64,000 nucleotides of DNA from Candidatus Obscuribacterales bacterium (GTDB lineage Bacteria > Cyanobacteriota > Vampirovibrionia > Obscuribacterales > Obscuribacteraceae): the NCBI GenBank assembly GCA_019747875.1, contig JAIEQI010000062.1, forward strand, positions 1-64,000, read 5' to 3'. The notes under the pieces were generated by a model. The model worked only from the letters and a program-made list of their open reading frames with translations, searched no databases and had not been told where the DNA came from. Below, in pieces: positions 7,930 to 15,766 of this stretch (position 1 is its first letter; each line of letters starts with the position of its first letter). Both the position numbers and the translations under genes were made by a program.

Positions 7930-9054
7930 ATGACAAGAGAGACAGTGGAGAAGACAGCTCAATTGAATGCTGTCGAAGAAATTCCAGTCGAAGGTTTTGA
8001 CTTTATCGAGTTTTATGTAGGCAATGCTAAACAGGCTTGCTACTACTACCATAAAGGATTCGGCTTCGACGTCGTCGCGTACAAAGGACTGGAAACAGGT
8101 AGCCGCGAACAAGCTTCTTATGTGCTGCGCCAGAAAAGCGTACAACTAATTCTCACCACCGGATTGACACCGACCTCCGAGATCGGACAGCACGTTCTCC
8201 AACACGGTGACGGCGTGAAGAACATCGGCTTCCGCGTCAAAGATGCGAAGAAGGCTTATGAAACCGCGATCTCGCGTGGAGCAAAAAGCATCTCAGAACC
8301 ACACACCAACGAAGATGAGGATGGATCTTTTACCTCCGCTGCAGTCGCTACATATGGTGACACCATTCATACGTTCGTCGAGCGCGCCAACTATAAAGGC
8401 GCTTTTGCACCGGGCTACAAAGCCATCGACAAAAAAGGCGACAACACAGGTCTTCTCATCGTAGATCACATCGTCGGCAACGTCGAGCGTGACAGAATGG
8501 AACATTGGGTCGAGTTCTATCAAAAAACATTCGGCTTCTACGTCTACCAGTATTTTGACGCCAAAGACATCAGCACCCAATACTCAGCTCTTGTTTCAAA
8601 AGTAATGGCAAACAAGTCCGGCTCTATCAAACTGCCCCTTAATGAGCCTGCGCCCGCCGCTCGCAAATCCCAAATTCAAGAATACCTTGATTGGTACACA
8701 GCTGGCGGTGTACAGCACATTGCCATATCGACGGCTGACATTATCAAAACCGTCGGCGAGTTGCACAAACGCGGAATTGAGTTTTTGACGGTCCCTCGCG
8801 CATACTACGATACGCTCACCGAGCGGGTCGGAAAGATAGATGAAGACATCGAAGAATTGTACAAGCTGGGTATTTTGGTCGATCGCGAATCCGAAGGATA
8901 CTTGCTGCAGATCTTCACCAAACCGGTGGAAGATCGCCCGACATTGTTCTTCGAAGTGATTCAGCGCAAGGGCGCCAAAGGCTTTGGAAAGGGCAACTTC
9001 AAAGCACTTTTCGAATCCATCGAGAGAGAGCAAGCAACCCGCGGCAACCTTTAA
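7930..9054 (+). CDS. hpd: 4-hydroxyphenylpyruvate dioxygenase
   Basis: This 374-aa enzyme converts 4-hydroxyphenylpyruvate to homogentisate, the second step of tyrosine breakdown, using Fe(II) and O2. It has the two-domain VOC fold of the family. The likely iron ligands are H180 (in VDHIVGNV), H263 (in GVQHIAIS) and E342 (in FFEVIQRKG). The C-terminus GFGKGNFKALFESIEREQ is the family's closing helix. GAGG eight bases before the ATG supports the start. The gene is followed after 18 bases by hmgA, which uses its product, so the two form an operon. Length and motifs are as expected for an active enzyme. Confidence 0.95.
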   Translation: MTRETVEKTAQLNAVEEIPVEGFDFIEFYVGNAKQACYYYHKGFGFDVVAYKGLETGSREQASYVLRQKSVQLILTTGLTPTSEIGQHVLQHGDGVKNIGFRVKDAKKAYETAISRGAKSISEPHTNEDEDGSFTSAAVATYGDTIHTFVERANYKGAFAPGYKAIDKKGDNTGLLIVDHIVGNVERDRMEHWVEFYQKTFGFYVYQYFDAKDISTQYSALVSKVMANKSGSIKLPLNEPAPAARKSQIQEYLDWYTAGGVQHIAISTADIIKTVGELHKRGIEFLTVPRAYYDTLTERVGKIDEDIEELYKLGILVDRESEGYLLQIFTKPVEDRPTLFFEVIQRKGAKGFGKGNFKALFESIEREQATRGNL

Positions 9055-9072
9055 GAACGGCTGGCGATACCT

Positions 9073-10383
9073 ATGGCAAATGAACTGAAATATCAAAGCG
9101 GCTTCGGAAACCAGTTCGAGACCGAAGTGTATGAAGGGACTTTGCCCAAAGGCAAGAACTCGCCGCAGAAGGTCGCATTTGGCTTATTCGCTGAACAGTT
9201 GAGCGGCAGCGCATTTACTGCAGACCGCTACAACAATCTGCGCAGCTGGCTCTATCGCATCCGCCCTTCCGTGCTACATGGCGAATTCAAACCCATGTCG
9301 AATGGCTTGCTGCGAAGCAAGCCGTTCACAGAGGAGCCCGCGAGTCCAAACCAGCTAAGGTGGGATCCATTTCCGATTCCAAATGAGCCGACTGATTTCA
9401 TAGCAGGTCTTATGACTATCGCCGGCAACGGCGGTTACTCAGGAAACCGTGGAAGCGCCGTCCACATCTATACCGCAAACAAAGCGATGGATGACCGCTT
9501 CTTTTATAATTCAGATGGCGATTTTTTGATCGTACCAGAGAAGGGTGCAATTAAACTCCGCACCGAATTTGGTATCATCGACGTTGCACCCGGAGAAATT
9601 GCTGTCGTTCCACGCGGTGTCAAATACCAGGCGGATCCAATAGAAGATGTTGCCCGTGGATACATTTGTGAGAACTTCGGACTTCCATTTAAGCTACCAG
9701 CGCTAGGACCAATTGGCGCCAATGGTTTAGCCAATCCACGCGACTTTCTCTATCCGGTTGCGGCATTTGAAGAGCGCACAGGCACATTTACGCTCATCAA
9801 CAAATTCCAGGGGATGCTTTACGAGGCATCGTTGAATCACTCACCGCTTGATGTTGTTGCATGGCATGGAAACTATGCGCCATACAAATATGACCTAAAG
9901 CTCTTCAACGTAATCAACACAGTTAGCTTTGATCATCCGGATCCATCCATATTCACAGTCTTGACCTCGCCATCGGAAATCGAGGGTACGGCAAACGTTG
10001 ACTTCGTTATCTTCCCACCAAGATGGATGGTAGCCAAAGATACATTCCGCCCGCCTTACTATCACCGCAATTGCATGAGCGAATACATGGGTTTGCTGTT
10101 TGGTGTCTATGATGCGAAAGAAGAGGGCTTCGTACCCGGGGGCGGAAGTCTCCACAACCAGATGTCCGCGCATGGGCCGGATACGAACACTTACACCAAA
10201 GCCGTGAATGCGGATTTGCAACCGGTCTATCTACAAGACACATTGGCATTCATGTTCGAAAGCTCACTCGTTTACGCACCAACGAGTTTCGCCATGCAAG
10301 CACCACAGCGCCAGAAGTCCTATCAAGACTGCTGGAAAGATCTCCCAATTAATTTCAAAGCGCCAGTCGGAGCGAAGCTCTGA
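9073..10383 (+). CDS. hmgA: Homogentisate 1,2-dioxygenase
   Basis: The 436-aa protein opens the aromatic ring of homogentisate to maleylacetoacetate using Fe(II) and O2. Family hallmarks are YQSGFGNQFETE at the N-terminus, RSWLYRIRPS, and the metal site: H331 and E337 in YYHRNCMSEYMG and H367 in SAHGPD, with the same spacing as the human ligands H335, E341 and H371. It follows hpd with an 18-base gap. The next enzymes of the route (maleylacetoacetate isomerase, fumarylacetoacetase) are not in this window. The gene ends 24 bases before the converging kinase-like gene. Confidence 0.96.
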   Translation: MANELKYQSGFGNQFETEVYEGTLPKGKNSPQKVAFGLFAEQLSGSAFTADRYNNLRSWLYRIRPSVLHGEFKPMSNGLLRSKPFTEEPASPNQLRWDPFPIPNEPTDFIAGLMTIAGNGGYSGNRGSAVHIYTANKAMDDRFFYNSDGDFLIVPEKGAIKLRTEFGIIDVAPGEIAVVPRGVKYQADPIEDVARGYICENFGLPFKLPALGPIGANGLANPRDFLYPVAAFEERTGTFTLINKFQGMLYEASLNHSPLDVVAWHGNYAPYKYDLKLFNVINTVSFDHPDPSIFTVLTSPSEIEGTANVDFVIFPPRWMVAKDTFRPPYYHRNCMSEYMGLLFGVYDAKEEGFVPGGGSLHNQMSAHGPDTNTYTKAVNADLQPVYLQDTLAFMFESSLVYAPTSFAMQAPQRQKSYQDCWKDLPINFKAPVGAKL

Positions 10384-10407
10384 AACAGGTCGCCTGGGAA
10401 CACCGTC

Positions 10408-12093
10408 TCATCTGCCCGTATTTTCTAACTGCTTGGTTTGAATAGCAATTGGCTGATCTTTGCTCTGCTCATTCTCAAGCGTCAAATAAGGAATATCTTC
10501 CAAAGGAATATGCAAAAGCGAATATAACCACTCGGCCGAGTTTCGGATCTCAGCTGATTGGTGGGAACGCAAAGCATTGAAGAGTGCGGAATCGTCTGGA
10601 TTCACGAGATCTTCTTGGCGGAATAGCAAGCACTCGTCACCGCCTGAGAATCGATGCCAGAGAGACGGATCTTCGCTAATACAAAACAGCGACACATCTA
10701 TCAGCCAGGCAGCGAAGTTATCCAGATAGGGTCCGAAGTGTTCAGCTTGTCTACCTGGATGCTGATAGTTTCGGTGGCCAATCTCATTGCTCTGGCGACC
10801 TTGCAATTCTGGGACATACATACCGTCATAATCGACTAAGTACAAGCTATCGTCCTCAACTAAAATGTTGCCGTGTTGCAAATCACCATGTGCGATACCA
10901 TTCTTTCGCAACTGTTCCAACATGATTCTAAACTCAGCACGTATGCGCTCTATCTTTTCACGATCGTTCAAATGAGTGCGGACATAACTGTCCAATGGAG
11001 TTCCGGCTACCCAATTCATTTTCAAGATCGGGAAGTAATATCCGTTGTGTTTAACCCCCTTTTCGAGGTAGTTAAAATCAACGGTGTATGAAAGATCATC
11101 AGCCAAAATAAATCGGCTAATCGCCTGATATCTTTCATGTTGGTCAGTTGGTTTGGTATTGAAACACCGAACAGCCCAATGATTTTCACCTTGCGATAGT
11201 TTGAATACACTCGCGAATGCACCACTTGCCACATTAGGCAATCCGAGTGCATTAAGGTGGGGTTTGCTTTGCTTAAGGTCGGGATCAACCAAACTGATAT
11301 GCGGATTCTGGATAGCTTCAGAGAACTCTTGTGGGCTAGGCCAGGATTCCTGTGTTACAGACGTTCCATCCTCCCCACCATCCACATATGAACGCCACCA
11401 GGAATCAGACCCTTGCACATGGTTGTGATTTTGATACCAGTTTTGAAGAGTTTGATATGGGCTCTGACGTTTTCCGCCTTTCCCCCCGAACAGCGAAGCA
11501 CCAGGGACATGACAGCCACGAGCGTGGAACTCTGTCGCGATTGATTCCAACAAATAGTCCAAAAGTTTGTAGTCGTCGCTGCTGGTGTTATGCAATGCGT
11601 GTTCTGACCCGGCCCATTGAAAGTTGAGCTTGATTTGATTGTTTGGAAGTTGGCTCACGATGCAAGTCAAGGTACCCCGTTTGAGGAAACTGTACTCGAC
11701 GTCAATAGTGATTGTATTTTCATACCTGCCCGAGCGCCGACATAATGCCTTGCCTCTAAAAGGAATGGGTGAGGCATCTTGCAACATAGCCCAAGAGCTC
11801 ACCAGCTTGCCTGCGCCTACTTCGTGCCAGCGATCGACAACGTCATGCGCCATTTGTATCGTGCCAGCATTGTAGGTTATCAGGCGAACTTGCTTGGTAG
11901 CAGGACTGTTGGAGAAAATGCGTGCCATCACAAAAGCAGCAAATACCGGGATTCCGGAGAAAATGGCGACTCCAATCCAATTCCACCAATATTGAGTGAT
12001 TAAATGCACTCCTGGCGCCAGCAAACCGGCGAGCAAGGCGCACAAAAAGATGAAGCCGTAAACTGCTGCTTTTTGATTTTGGCTCTGCGACAT
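10408..12093 (-). CDS. Membrane-anchored, divergent protein-kinase-like protein
   Basis: From the ATG at 12093 (a TTG lies at 12111) the protein has 561 residues. Two N-terminal membrane segments (AAVYGFIFLCALLAGLL and WIGVAIFSGIPVFAAFVMA) are followed by a globular region with a Trp- and Asn-rich linker and then a kinase-like domain from about residue 290. Visible motifs are ASGAFASVFKL (Gly-rich loop), AVRCF (with R309 where kinases have the ATP-binding lysine), HGDLQHGN (catalytic loop, D404) and DYDGM (DFG-like, D423), then NEIGHRNYQHPGR. Known bacterial relatives of this divergent family also carry AVRCF, as far as I recall, so the arginine seems characteristic. Activity as a kinase is uncertain; substrate unknown. 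It converges with hmgA. Confidence 0.75.
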   Translation of the reverse strand: MSQSQNQKAAVYGFIFLCALLAGLLAPGVHLITQYWWNWIGVAIFSGIPVFAAFVMARIFSNSPATKQVRLITYNAGTIQMAHDVVDRWHEVGAGKLVSSWAMLQDASPIPFRGKALCRRSGRYENTITIDVEYSFLKRGTLTCIVSQLPNNQIKLNFQWAGSEHALHNTSSDDYKLLDYLLESIATEFHARGCHVPGASLFGGKGGKRQSPYQTLQNWYQNHNHVQGSDSWWRSYVDGGEDGTSVTQESWPSPQEFSEAIQNPHISLVDPDLKQSKPHLNALGLPNVASGAFASVFKLSQGENHWAVRCFNTKPTDQHERYQAISRFILADDLSYTVDFNYLEKGVKHNGYYFPILKMNWVAGTPLDSYVRTHLNDREKIERIRAEFRIMLEQLRKNGIAHGDLQHGNILVEDDSLYLVDYDGMYVPELQGRQSNEIGHRNYQHPGRQAEHFGPYLDNFAAWLIDVSLFCISEDPSLWHRFSGGDECLLFRQEDLVNPDDSALFNALRSHQSAEIRNSAEWLYSLLHIPLEDIPYLTLENEQSKDQPIAIQTKQLENTGR

Positions 12094-12160
12094 AAAAGCT
12101 ATTGTCCCCAAATCAGAGGGCAGACAAGCCTTTCATGACGATTAATTGTGAAGCTTCGGC

Positions 12161-12646
12161 TTATTCGGCTGTATGGATATTGCAGGGAGTTGTGGAAGTC
12201 GGGGGCAAGCCTCTGTATTTCATGCCAGCGCTTCTGCTGCCTGCACCATAGAAACCACCGCTTCCCCACTGGCCGCAAGCAGCCCGGTTGTGTCGTCCTT
12301 GAATTGCCATCAAGCCTTGTTCAGCAGTTTGCCCGGTGAGAAGTGGCTGATTGAGAAAACGGTCAGCCATATTGCCCTGGAACGTCTGACCCAGGTTGGC
12401 ATTTGCATTTCCGAAAGCTGGTAAGTTGAGAGCGTCCTGCCAGGTCGTATCGGTAGTGTAGCCGTACAAACCGGTCGCTCCCGAACTCTGAAGAGGGTTC
12501 GCAGGTCCTGTCCCTGTACCGCCCATTGCCTGGTTGCCTAAGGCAGCGGCATACTCGGAATCAGAGGCGAACTCAGCGGCAAAAACGCTGGGAATGCAGA
12601 GACAGCCAAGGGCTATGGATAATGTTAGGTGAGCTAGTTTTTTCAT
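12161..12646 (-). CDS. Small secreted Gly/Asn/Gln-rich protein, 161 aa
   Basis: The ATG at 12646 has AGGGG nine bases upstream and begins a clear signal peptide, MKKLAHLTLSIALGCLCIPS, ending VFA before AEFASDSEY. The mature part is rich in Gly, Asn, Gln, Thr and Ala (for example GTGTGPANPLQSSGATGLYGY) with two cysteines near the end. No known domain is visible; the composition suggests a surface or matrix protein with extended structure. An open frame upstream of the ATG lacks a signal peptide at its start and is ignored. The upstream inverted repeat at 12671-12685 may regulate it. Confidence 0.7.
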   Translation of the reverse strand: MKKLAHLTLSIALGCLCIPSVFAAEFASDSEYAAALGNQAMGGTGTGPANPLQSSGATGLYGYTTDTTWQDALNLPAFGNANANLGQTFQGNMADRFLNQPLLTGQTAEQGLMAIQGRHNRAACGQWGSGGFYGAGSRSAGMKYRGLPPTSTTPCNIHTAE

Positions 12647-12670
12647 AGTAAATACCCCTGGTACTCTTAC

Positions 12671-12685
12671 TTGGGATATACCCAA
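12671..12685 (-). promoter_or_regulatory. Inverted repeat upstream of secreted protein gene
   Basis: TTGGG-ATATA-CCCAA forms 5-base arms around a 5-base AT-rich centre, 25 bases ahead of the ATG at 12646. The position fits a repressor site or a short mRNA hairpin. No regulator can be named. Confidence 0.3.
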
Positions 12686-12744
12686 AATAGACCTAAGTTC
12701 TGAAAATGGTGTGAAAACGCCCGTTAAACTTGCTTCCAGGCAAA

Positions 12745-13032
12745 ATGGCGCAAACACTTACTAATTCAACGATTCTAACGGTAAAGTCGCCACTTGACAA
12801 GATTAATTCTGGCGGCAGGGGTCCTGGGCGTCAGTGCTGAGCACTACTGTCGAAAAAAGCAACCAGGGTCGAGCAACTAGAACGACAACTATCTGAGGCT
12901 CAGGCTGAGCAACAAATAAATGCTGATTCAAACAATAAATTCTTGACTTTTGGACTGGTCACGGGAGCTACGGGGCTTGTCTTGGCTGGGGGAATCCTGT
13001 TTGTTATCCGGTGCTTTCGACGGCATAAGTAG
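12745..13032 (+). pseudogene. Decayed small membrane-protein gene with an in-frame stop
   Basis: A frame starting with ATG at 12745 (MAQTLTNSTILTV) hits TGA at 12838-12840, then stays open to TAG at 13030-13032. The second part has convincing protein character: a heptad-like helix (VEQLERQLSEAQAEQQ), then a membrane segment (LTFGLVTGATGLVLAGGILF) and a basic end (RCFRRHK). It has no good start codon of its own. I read this as a gene broken by the TGA and probably missing parts. It overlaps the weak ORF on the other strand at 12928-13176; only one of the two is likely to be real. Confidence 0.4.
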
Positions 13033-13176
13033 AGGAAATTTTTTGTTCACTTCATCATTGCATGCTTGATGAAGATTGCAGATAGATAGTTTCAGTTTTG
13101 CCGCCTCGGGATCGCCATTGGCGATGTCTAGAAATTCGTTGTCACAAATGAGCAACGGAATAGGATCATCGTCCAT
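12928..13176 (-). CDS. Small hypothetical protein, 82 aa (weak)
   Basis: An ORF from the ATG at 13176 (or TTG at 13194) gives MDDDPIPLLICDNEFLDIANGDPEAA followed by a polar Ser/Lys/Asp tail. The first half looks protein-like and acidic; the tail is antisense to a membrane segment encoded on the other strand and may be an artefact. No clear Shine-Dalgarno is present. It lies downstream of the 149-aa and 524-aa genes on the same strand and could be the last gene of that group. Function unknown. Confidence 0.3.
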   Translation of the reverse strand: MDDDPIPLLICDNEFLDIANGDPEAAKLKLSICNLHQACNDEVNKKFPLLMPSKAPDNKQDSPSQDKPRSSRDQSKSQEFIV

Positions 13177-13264
13177 GGTGAATACAGCAATCAAGAATTG
13201 GGATCTGTTTTTCTGTCATTTCAATACCGTCAGGGCGTCAATTTATTAGCAATGGTGTACTGTC

Positions 13265-13714
13265 TTATGCTTGCTCCTTTTGTTTCCGTTGAGACTGTAT
13301 CCGCCTATCAATGTGAACATAACCAAGAAACCTGTCCAAGTTGTATAGCTCTAAACAGCCGTTATCGTATTCACCAGCCACGAACACCTTAATCCTTTCG
13401 CCGGTTTTCAAAATCAGTTCGACGAAACGATATTGAACATCCCGCCCTTGATCGTTTTTGTTAGGATGCAAGTGAGAATCGACGATATCATCGAAAGCCA
13501 CGAAACGCGCATCTAACGCAGGAGAAAAAATATGTAATCCCAAAGAAGTGATTACAAATGCATCAGAATAATCGTCAATTTCTCTGTTGAAATAGACTCC
13601 TAAAACTCGCTCTCCTGGCGCTAATGCGATATTCATGGAAAGCTGATCTGTTATCCGAAACTTGCGAGTTTTTTCAAAGCACTTTTTCAGTCTAGTATCA
13701 ATATCAGGTGGCAT
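13265..13714 (-). CDS. Hypothetical cytoplasmic protein, 149 aa
   Basis: The ATG at 13714 follows GAGGAAAGAG closely, a strong ribosome site, and lies 19 bases after the stop of the 524-aa gene, so the two are almost certainly co-transcribed. There is no signal peptide or membrane segment. The sequence alternates beta-like stretches (GERVLGVYFN, DAFVITSLGLHIFS, RFVELILKTGERIKVFVAG) and ends in a basic tail, with an overall look of a small PH-like or beta-sandwich domain. I do not recognise the family. Position directly after a toxin-like gene makes it a candidate immunity or partner protein; this is inference from context only. Confidence 0.65.
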   Translation of the reverse strand: MPPDIDTRLKKCFEKTRKFRITDQLSMNIALAPGERVLGVYFNREIDDYSDAFVITSLGLHIFSPALDARFVAFDDIVDSHLHPNKNDQGRDVQYRFVELILKTGERIKVFVAGEYDNGCLELYNLDRFLGYVHIDRRIQSQRKQKEQA

Positions 13715-13733
13715 TCTCTTTCCTCATAAGGTT

Positions 13734-15308
13734 TTACAGCTCTTTTATGGTGATGTATTTGTTGCCAAGTTTAAGAGGCTTGTGCCGCTTTATCCAGATT
13801 TCTTCCAATTCTGCATTCTTGAACTCACATTCTACTCTGAGCGTTGTAGCTCCTTCTGCGCGAGCGTTGCGTTTTAACGCCGCCATAAATTCACTGAAAT
13901 CGGCTTGCCCTCGCAAACTTATTGGATTTTCTACAAACTCAACAAATATAGTCTGAATACCGTCCTTCATAGATTTAGAAACCTGGAATTGTTCGAACCT
14001 AGATTTCATGCCTAGGTCCTCTTGGTTCAATTTTGTGAGTGGGTAGTCTTTCGGTGGCTGAGTATCACCGAGATCAGCAGAATCCCTCCCCAACTTTCTC
14101 CGCAGGTCTCCTTCTGAATTACCGGTCATTTTGAGGATGCCCGAATCTTTCGCTGCTTCTGACGGCTGCATCCCCTCAAAGTAACTTTTCGGAACGCCCG
14201 CGTACTCAAATTCAGGTCCACTGAGACCTTTACTCGTCAGATAGTCTAGGAGCATTTGTTTCGTTTGCTTAGCTAATTCGGGTGACTGTTCGGCGGCTCG
14301 TTCAGCGGCTTTCACAGATGCTGCTATTGTGTCCATAACAGTTCTATCAACACTAGTTGCAACCTTGTCGGCAATCTTAAGCGCCACTTCTGCGCCTTCT
14401 GTGCTGCCTTCCGGGTTGATCATGGCAAACATGGTTTTGCCGATTACTTTGCCTTGTTCTTCTTTTGACATGGCTGAATATTCGTTGATGGACTTGATCA
14501 CTGCATTGCCGAGCGCCTCAAGAGCCTTGTTCGTAGCCTGCGGATCGGAACTGACTGCATCGAACACATTCGCCACTGTTTTAAAAAGAGGCTCGTTAAT
14601 GGCATTAGGATTTGCCAGGAAATTGCTAACGGTTCCATCGGTCAGCGCCTTACATGCAGCTGCTACAGCGGTTTTTGTATCTTCCTTTGCTTCATTTAGC
14701 CCTTCGCCGATGCCGATTGCTTTTTGGACTTGGCCGTCAAACCAGTCTTGCCAGCCTTCGGGATCTGTTGCTCGCCGGGTAGCTGCTGTTGCAAAGTCAC
14801 TGAGTTTTTCGCCGAGATTTCTGGTATCTTGCTTGCCTTCATCGTAATTCATGCCAAGCGAATAGAAGTGCTCATTGTTTTTGCGCGGCCTGTAATCGGT
14901 TACGGTGCCGGTGTCTTGCGCTGAACCTTTGGGCACATGGTCCTCTTTTGGTTTGCCCACTATGTAGCCATCGCGTTTTATTTCAGCCATAAGTTCAGCT
15001 TTGCGCTGAGGGCTCATGCTTTTCTTTTCAGCTTCTTTTGTCAGTGTTGCGTGAGCAAGATCATCTAATAAGTCTTTTGCCGATGCTAGGCCGCCTTTGC
15101 CGTAGGCGTCGGCACCGGCGCCTGTTGCTTTGCTCCTGCCGCTTACCTTCTGTTCACTGTTTGAGGCTGCTAGCTTCTCGTTATATCCCTGAGCTGAGTT
15201 GTTTATTTCGCCTCGCTCATTGCTTTCAGCTTTACGCTGTGCCTGCTCGGATTTTTGTTCAATGGGCTTGCTGTCACCCGCATCGTGGCTTTGTTCTTTG
15301 TCTGCCAT
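13734..15308 (-). CDS. Hypothetical 524-aa protein, possible polymorphic-toxin-like effector
   Basis: The ATG at 15308 is preceded by GAGGCGG. The first 70 residues are polar, disordered and rich in Lys, Glu and Ser. The middle (about 150-350) is mostly helical and Ala-rich (ALTDGTVSNFLANPNAINEP, EALGNAVIKSINEYSAMS), and the C-terminal 90 residues form a compact alpha/beta domain with FEQFQVSKSMKDGIQTIFVEF, LRGQADFSEFMAALKRNARA and TTLRVECEFKNAELEEIW. There is no classical signal peptide. A long variable-looking body, a separate C-terminal domain and a small gene 19 bases downstream are features of polymorphic toxins, but no named toxin motif is visible. It could equally be a structural or stress protein. 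Confidence 0.6.
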   Translation of the reverse strand: MADKEQSHDAGDSKPIEQKSEQAQRKAESNERGEINNSAQGYNEKLAASNSEQKVSGRSKATGAGADAYGKGGLASAKDLLDDLAHATLTKEAEKKSMSPQRKAELMAEIKRDGYIVGKPKEDHVPKGSAQDTGTVTDYRPRKNNEHFYSLGMNYDEGKQDTRNLGEKLSDFATAATRRATDPEGWQDWFDGQVQKAIGIGEGLNEAKEDTKTAVAAACKALTDGTVSNFLANPNAINEPLFKTVANVFDAVSSDPQATNKALEALGNAVIKSINEYSAMSKEEQGKVIGKTMFAMINPEGSTEGAEVALKIADKVATSVDRTVMDTIAASVKAAERAAEQSPELAKQTKQMLLDYLTSKGLSGPEFEYAGVPKSYFEGMQPSEAAKDSGILKMTGNSEGDLRRKLGRDSADLGDTQPPKDYPLTKLNQEDLGMKSRFEQFQVSKSMKDGIQTIFVEFVENPISLRGQADFSEFMAALKRNARAEGATTLRVECEFKNAELEEIWIKRHKPLKLGNKYITIKEL

Positions 15309-15532
15309 GCTGCCCGCCTCACTTCACCCCAGATATATACCCGGCAAGAGATTAGCAGGCGGCCTCTGAAAGTTATTTGAGTAAATCGGTTGCTGCTAAT
15401 AGAAACTTAGACATAAGCAATGGATTCTACTCAAAAATCACGCAAAACTCACATAAATTCAATGTTTCGCACAACAAAACTGTGTCGATTTTCACGCAAC
15501 ACACTTATAGACTCCTCTTGCTGAGGGGGACC
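15309..15532. other. AT-rich non-coding region between divergent units
   Basis: No convincing gene is present. The stretch contains several CACGCAA/CGCACAA-like words (15432-15500) and a TATAGA at about 15506 that could be a -10 element for the strand reading toward 15533. On the other strand it should hold the promoter of the 524-aa gene. None of these elements can be confirmed from sequence alone. Confidence 0.3.
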
Positions 15533-15766
15533 ATGACAAAGAAGGATAACTTCGCCAAACCGGATCAAATAAGAAATGGGTGAGTCAAATTGAACACCGA
15601 GGCTCTCAAGCAACAAACCAAGCACTTTCTGATTGACTGGATGGTCATCTCCATCACGCGCCGGATCCGTCTGTCATCCTCAATCAGTAAAATCGACCTG
15701 ACATCCATCTGTAATGTCCACACTGACGCTCAGCTGTGCAGAAATTTCTTCAGGCCCGCTACATAG
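15533..15766 (+). pseudogene. Possible decayed acyl-carrier-like gene
   Basis: An ATG at 15533 directly after GAGGGGGA opens a 16-codon ORF (MTKKDNFAKPDQIRNG, stop TGA 15581). Seven bases after the TGA, a TTG at 15590 with GGTGAG upstream opens 58 codons to TAG at 15764. The second peptide has FLIDWMV, then SKIDLT, and DAQL, which recall the helix-1 and loop pattern of stand-alone acyl carrier proteins, but the phosphopantetheine serine motif (DSL) is missing and the end runs into the 3' end of the hydrolase gene on the other strand. The strong ribosome site with no intact product suggests a remnant. The resemblance is weak and may be chance. Confidence 0.25.

Noticed and set aside
12838..12840. 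TGA recoding (selenocysteine or reassigned codon)
   Set aside because: Other genes end normally with TGA, no SECIS-like structure or selenium genes are seen, so a broken gene is simpler.
14329..14847. 172-aa plus-strand ORF inside the 524-aa gene
   Set aside because: Its Ser/Ala/Leu-rich composition is the usual reverse-strand shadow of an Ala/Glu-rich gene.
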